This document shows, piece after piece, positions 6,329 through 6,530 of a stretch of 6,530 bases of DNA. The notes under the pieces are model-generated. The model did no database searches, had not been told where the DNA came from, and saw only the letters and a program-made list of their open reading frames with translations. The position numbers and the translations under genes are program-made. The stretch comes from JBCCEV01 sp039030125 (lineage in GTDB: Bacteria; Pseudomonadota; Gammaproteobacteria; Ga0077536). The DNA lies in NCBI GenBank assembly GCA_039030125.1, contig JBCCEV010000196.1:1-6530 (forward strand), in the 5' to 3' direction. Within the stretch, counting starts at the first letter, position 1. Each line of letters starts with the position of its first letter.

Positions 6329-6530
6329 TTAAACCTGCAGCAAGATCCGCGACGGATCTTCAAGAAGTTGTCGAATAGTGTCGAGGAATTGGACCGCTTC
6401 GCGACCGTCGATGATCCGGTGGTCATAGGACACCGCTAAATACATCATCGGGGAGATCACAACTTCACCGTTTTCAGCGACTGGCCGTTCTTGAATCTTG
6501 TGCATGCCGAGGTTTCGCACATGCTGGATC
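6329..6530 (-). CDS. sucB: Dihydrolipoyl succinyltransferase (E2 of 2-oxoglutarate dehydrogenase), 3' part
   Basis: The final 66 codons of the E2 catalytic domain are visible; the 5' end lies beyond the right edge. The enzyme transfers the succinyl group from lipoyl-lysine to CoA and forms the core of the complex. The family signatures LGMHKIQERPV, SPMMYLAVSYDHRIIDGREAV and LLEDPSRILLQV are present, the last two typical of SucB rather than the pyruvate-complex E2. The catalytic His-Asp of DHRIIDG lies about 30 residues from the C-terminus. The stop is 2 bp before lpd. The six residues encoded by the last 19 bases (6512-6530, IQHVRN) do not match the expected NPPQSAI-like sequence before LGMHKI, which may reflect a sequence-edge error. 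Confidence 0.94.
   Translation of the reverse strand, partial: IQHVRNLGMHKIQERPVAENGEVVISPMMYLAVSYDHRIIDGREAVQFLDTIRQLLEDPSRILLQV
6342..6360. repeat. Perfect 8-bp hairpin at the sucB 3' end
   Basis: AAGATCCG (6342-6349) and CGGATCTT (6353-6360) form a perfect 8-bp stem with a 3-nt loop. It lies inside the DPSRIL codons of sucB, and its stem ends 6 nt before the lpd ribosome site in the transcript. There is no U-tract, so it is not an intrinsic terminator. It may be coincidental given a conserved peptide, or may tune lpd translation or RNA stability. Confidence 0.5.

Overview
The window is a compact stretch of proteobacterial chromosome, most likely from a gammaproteobacterium. The evidence is a class III (PhaE/PhaC) polyhydroxyalkanoate (PHA) synthase, a PhaR-type regulator, a GTP-type PEP carboxykinase and a sucB-lpd gene order. 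No marker gene allows a finer placement. Base composition is moderately GC-rich and even throughout, with no sign of recent transfer, mobile elements, CRISPR, tRNA or rRNA.

Layout: (1) Positions 1-195 hold a perfect 76-bp inverted repeat (1-76 against 120-195, 43-nt loop). It folds the 5' part of phaE back on itself and looks like a chimeric contig end, so sequence left of about 77 should not be trusted. (2) phaE (3' part) and phaC run on the + strand, 8 bp apart, and encode the two synthase subunits. (3) A phasin gene lies on the - strand, tail-to-tail with phaC, and is divergent from pckG. (4) The 270-bp phasin/pckG intergenic region carries a clear palindrome (TATTGC-N6-GCAATA) at the likely phasin promoter, a good candidate PhaR operator. 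(5) pckG (+) overlaps phaR (-) tail-to-tail by 4 bp. (6) Upstream of phaR lie an unannotated 35-codon small ORF with the best Shine-Dalgarno sequence in the window and a cluster of TGCA-rich motifs resembling the phasin operator. (7) lpd and the 3' end of sucB (- strand, 2 bp apart) encode the E3 and E2 components of the 2-oxoglutarate dehydrogenase complex.

Together the genes form a carbon-storage and central-carbon neighbourhood. PhaE-PhaC polymerises 3-hydroxyacyl-CoA, the phasin coats the granules and PhaR probably represses phasin synthesis until polymer appears. PckG drains oxaloacetate to PEP, while SucB and Lpd serve the TCA cycle.

No radically new system is visible. The items most worth a second look are the small ORF before phaR, the very basic histone-H1-like tail of PhaE, the candidate PhaR operators and the artefactual left end. 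The last 19 bases on the right also encode residues that do not fit the SucB family.
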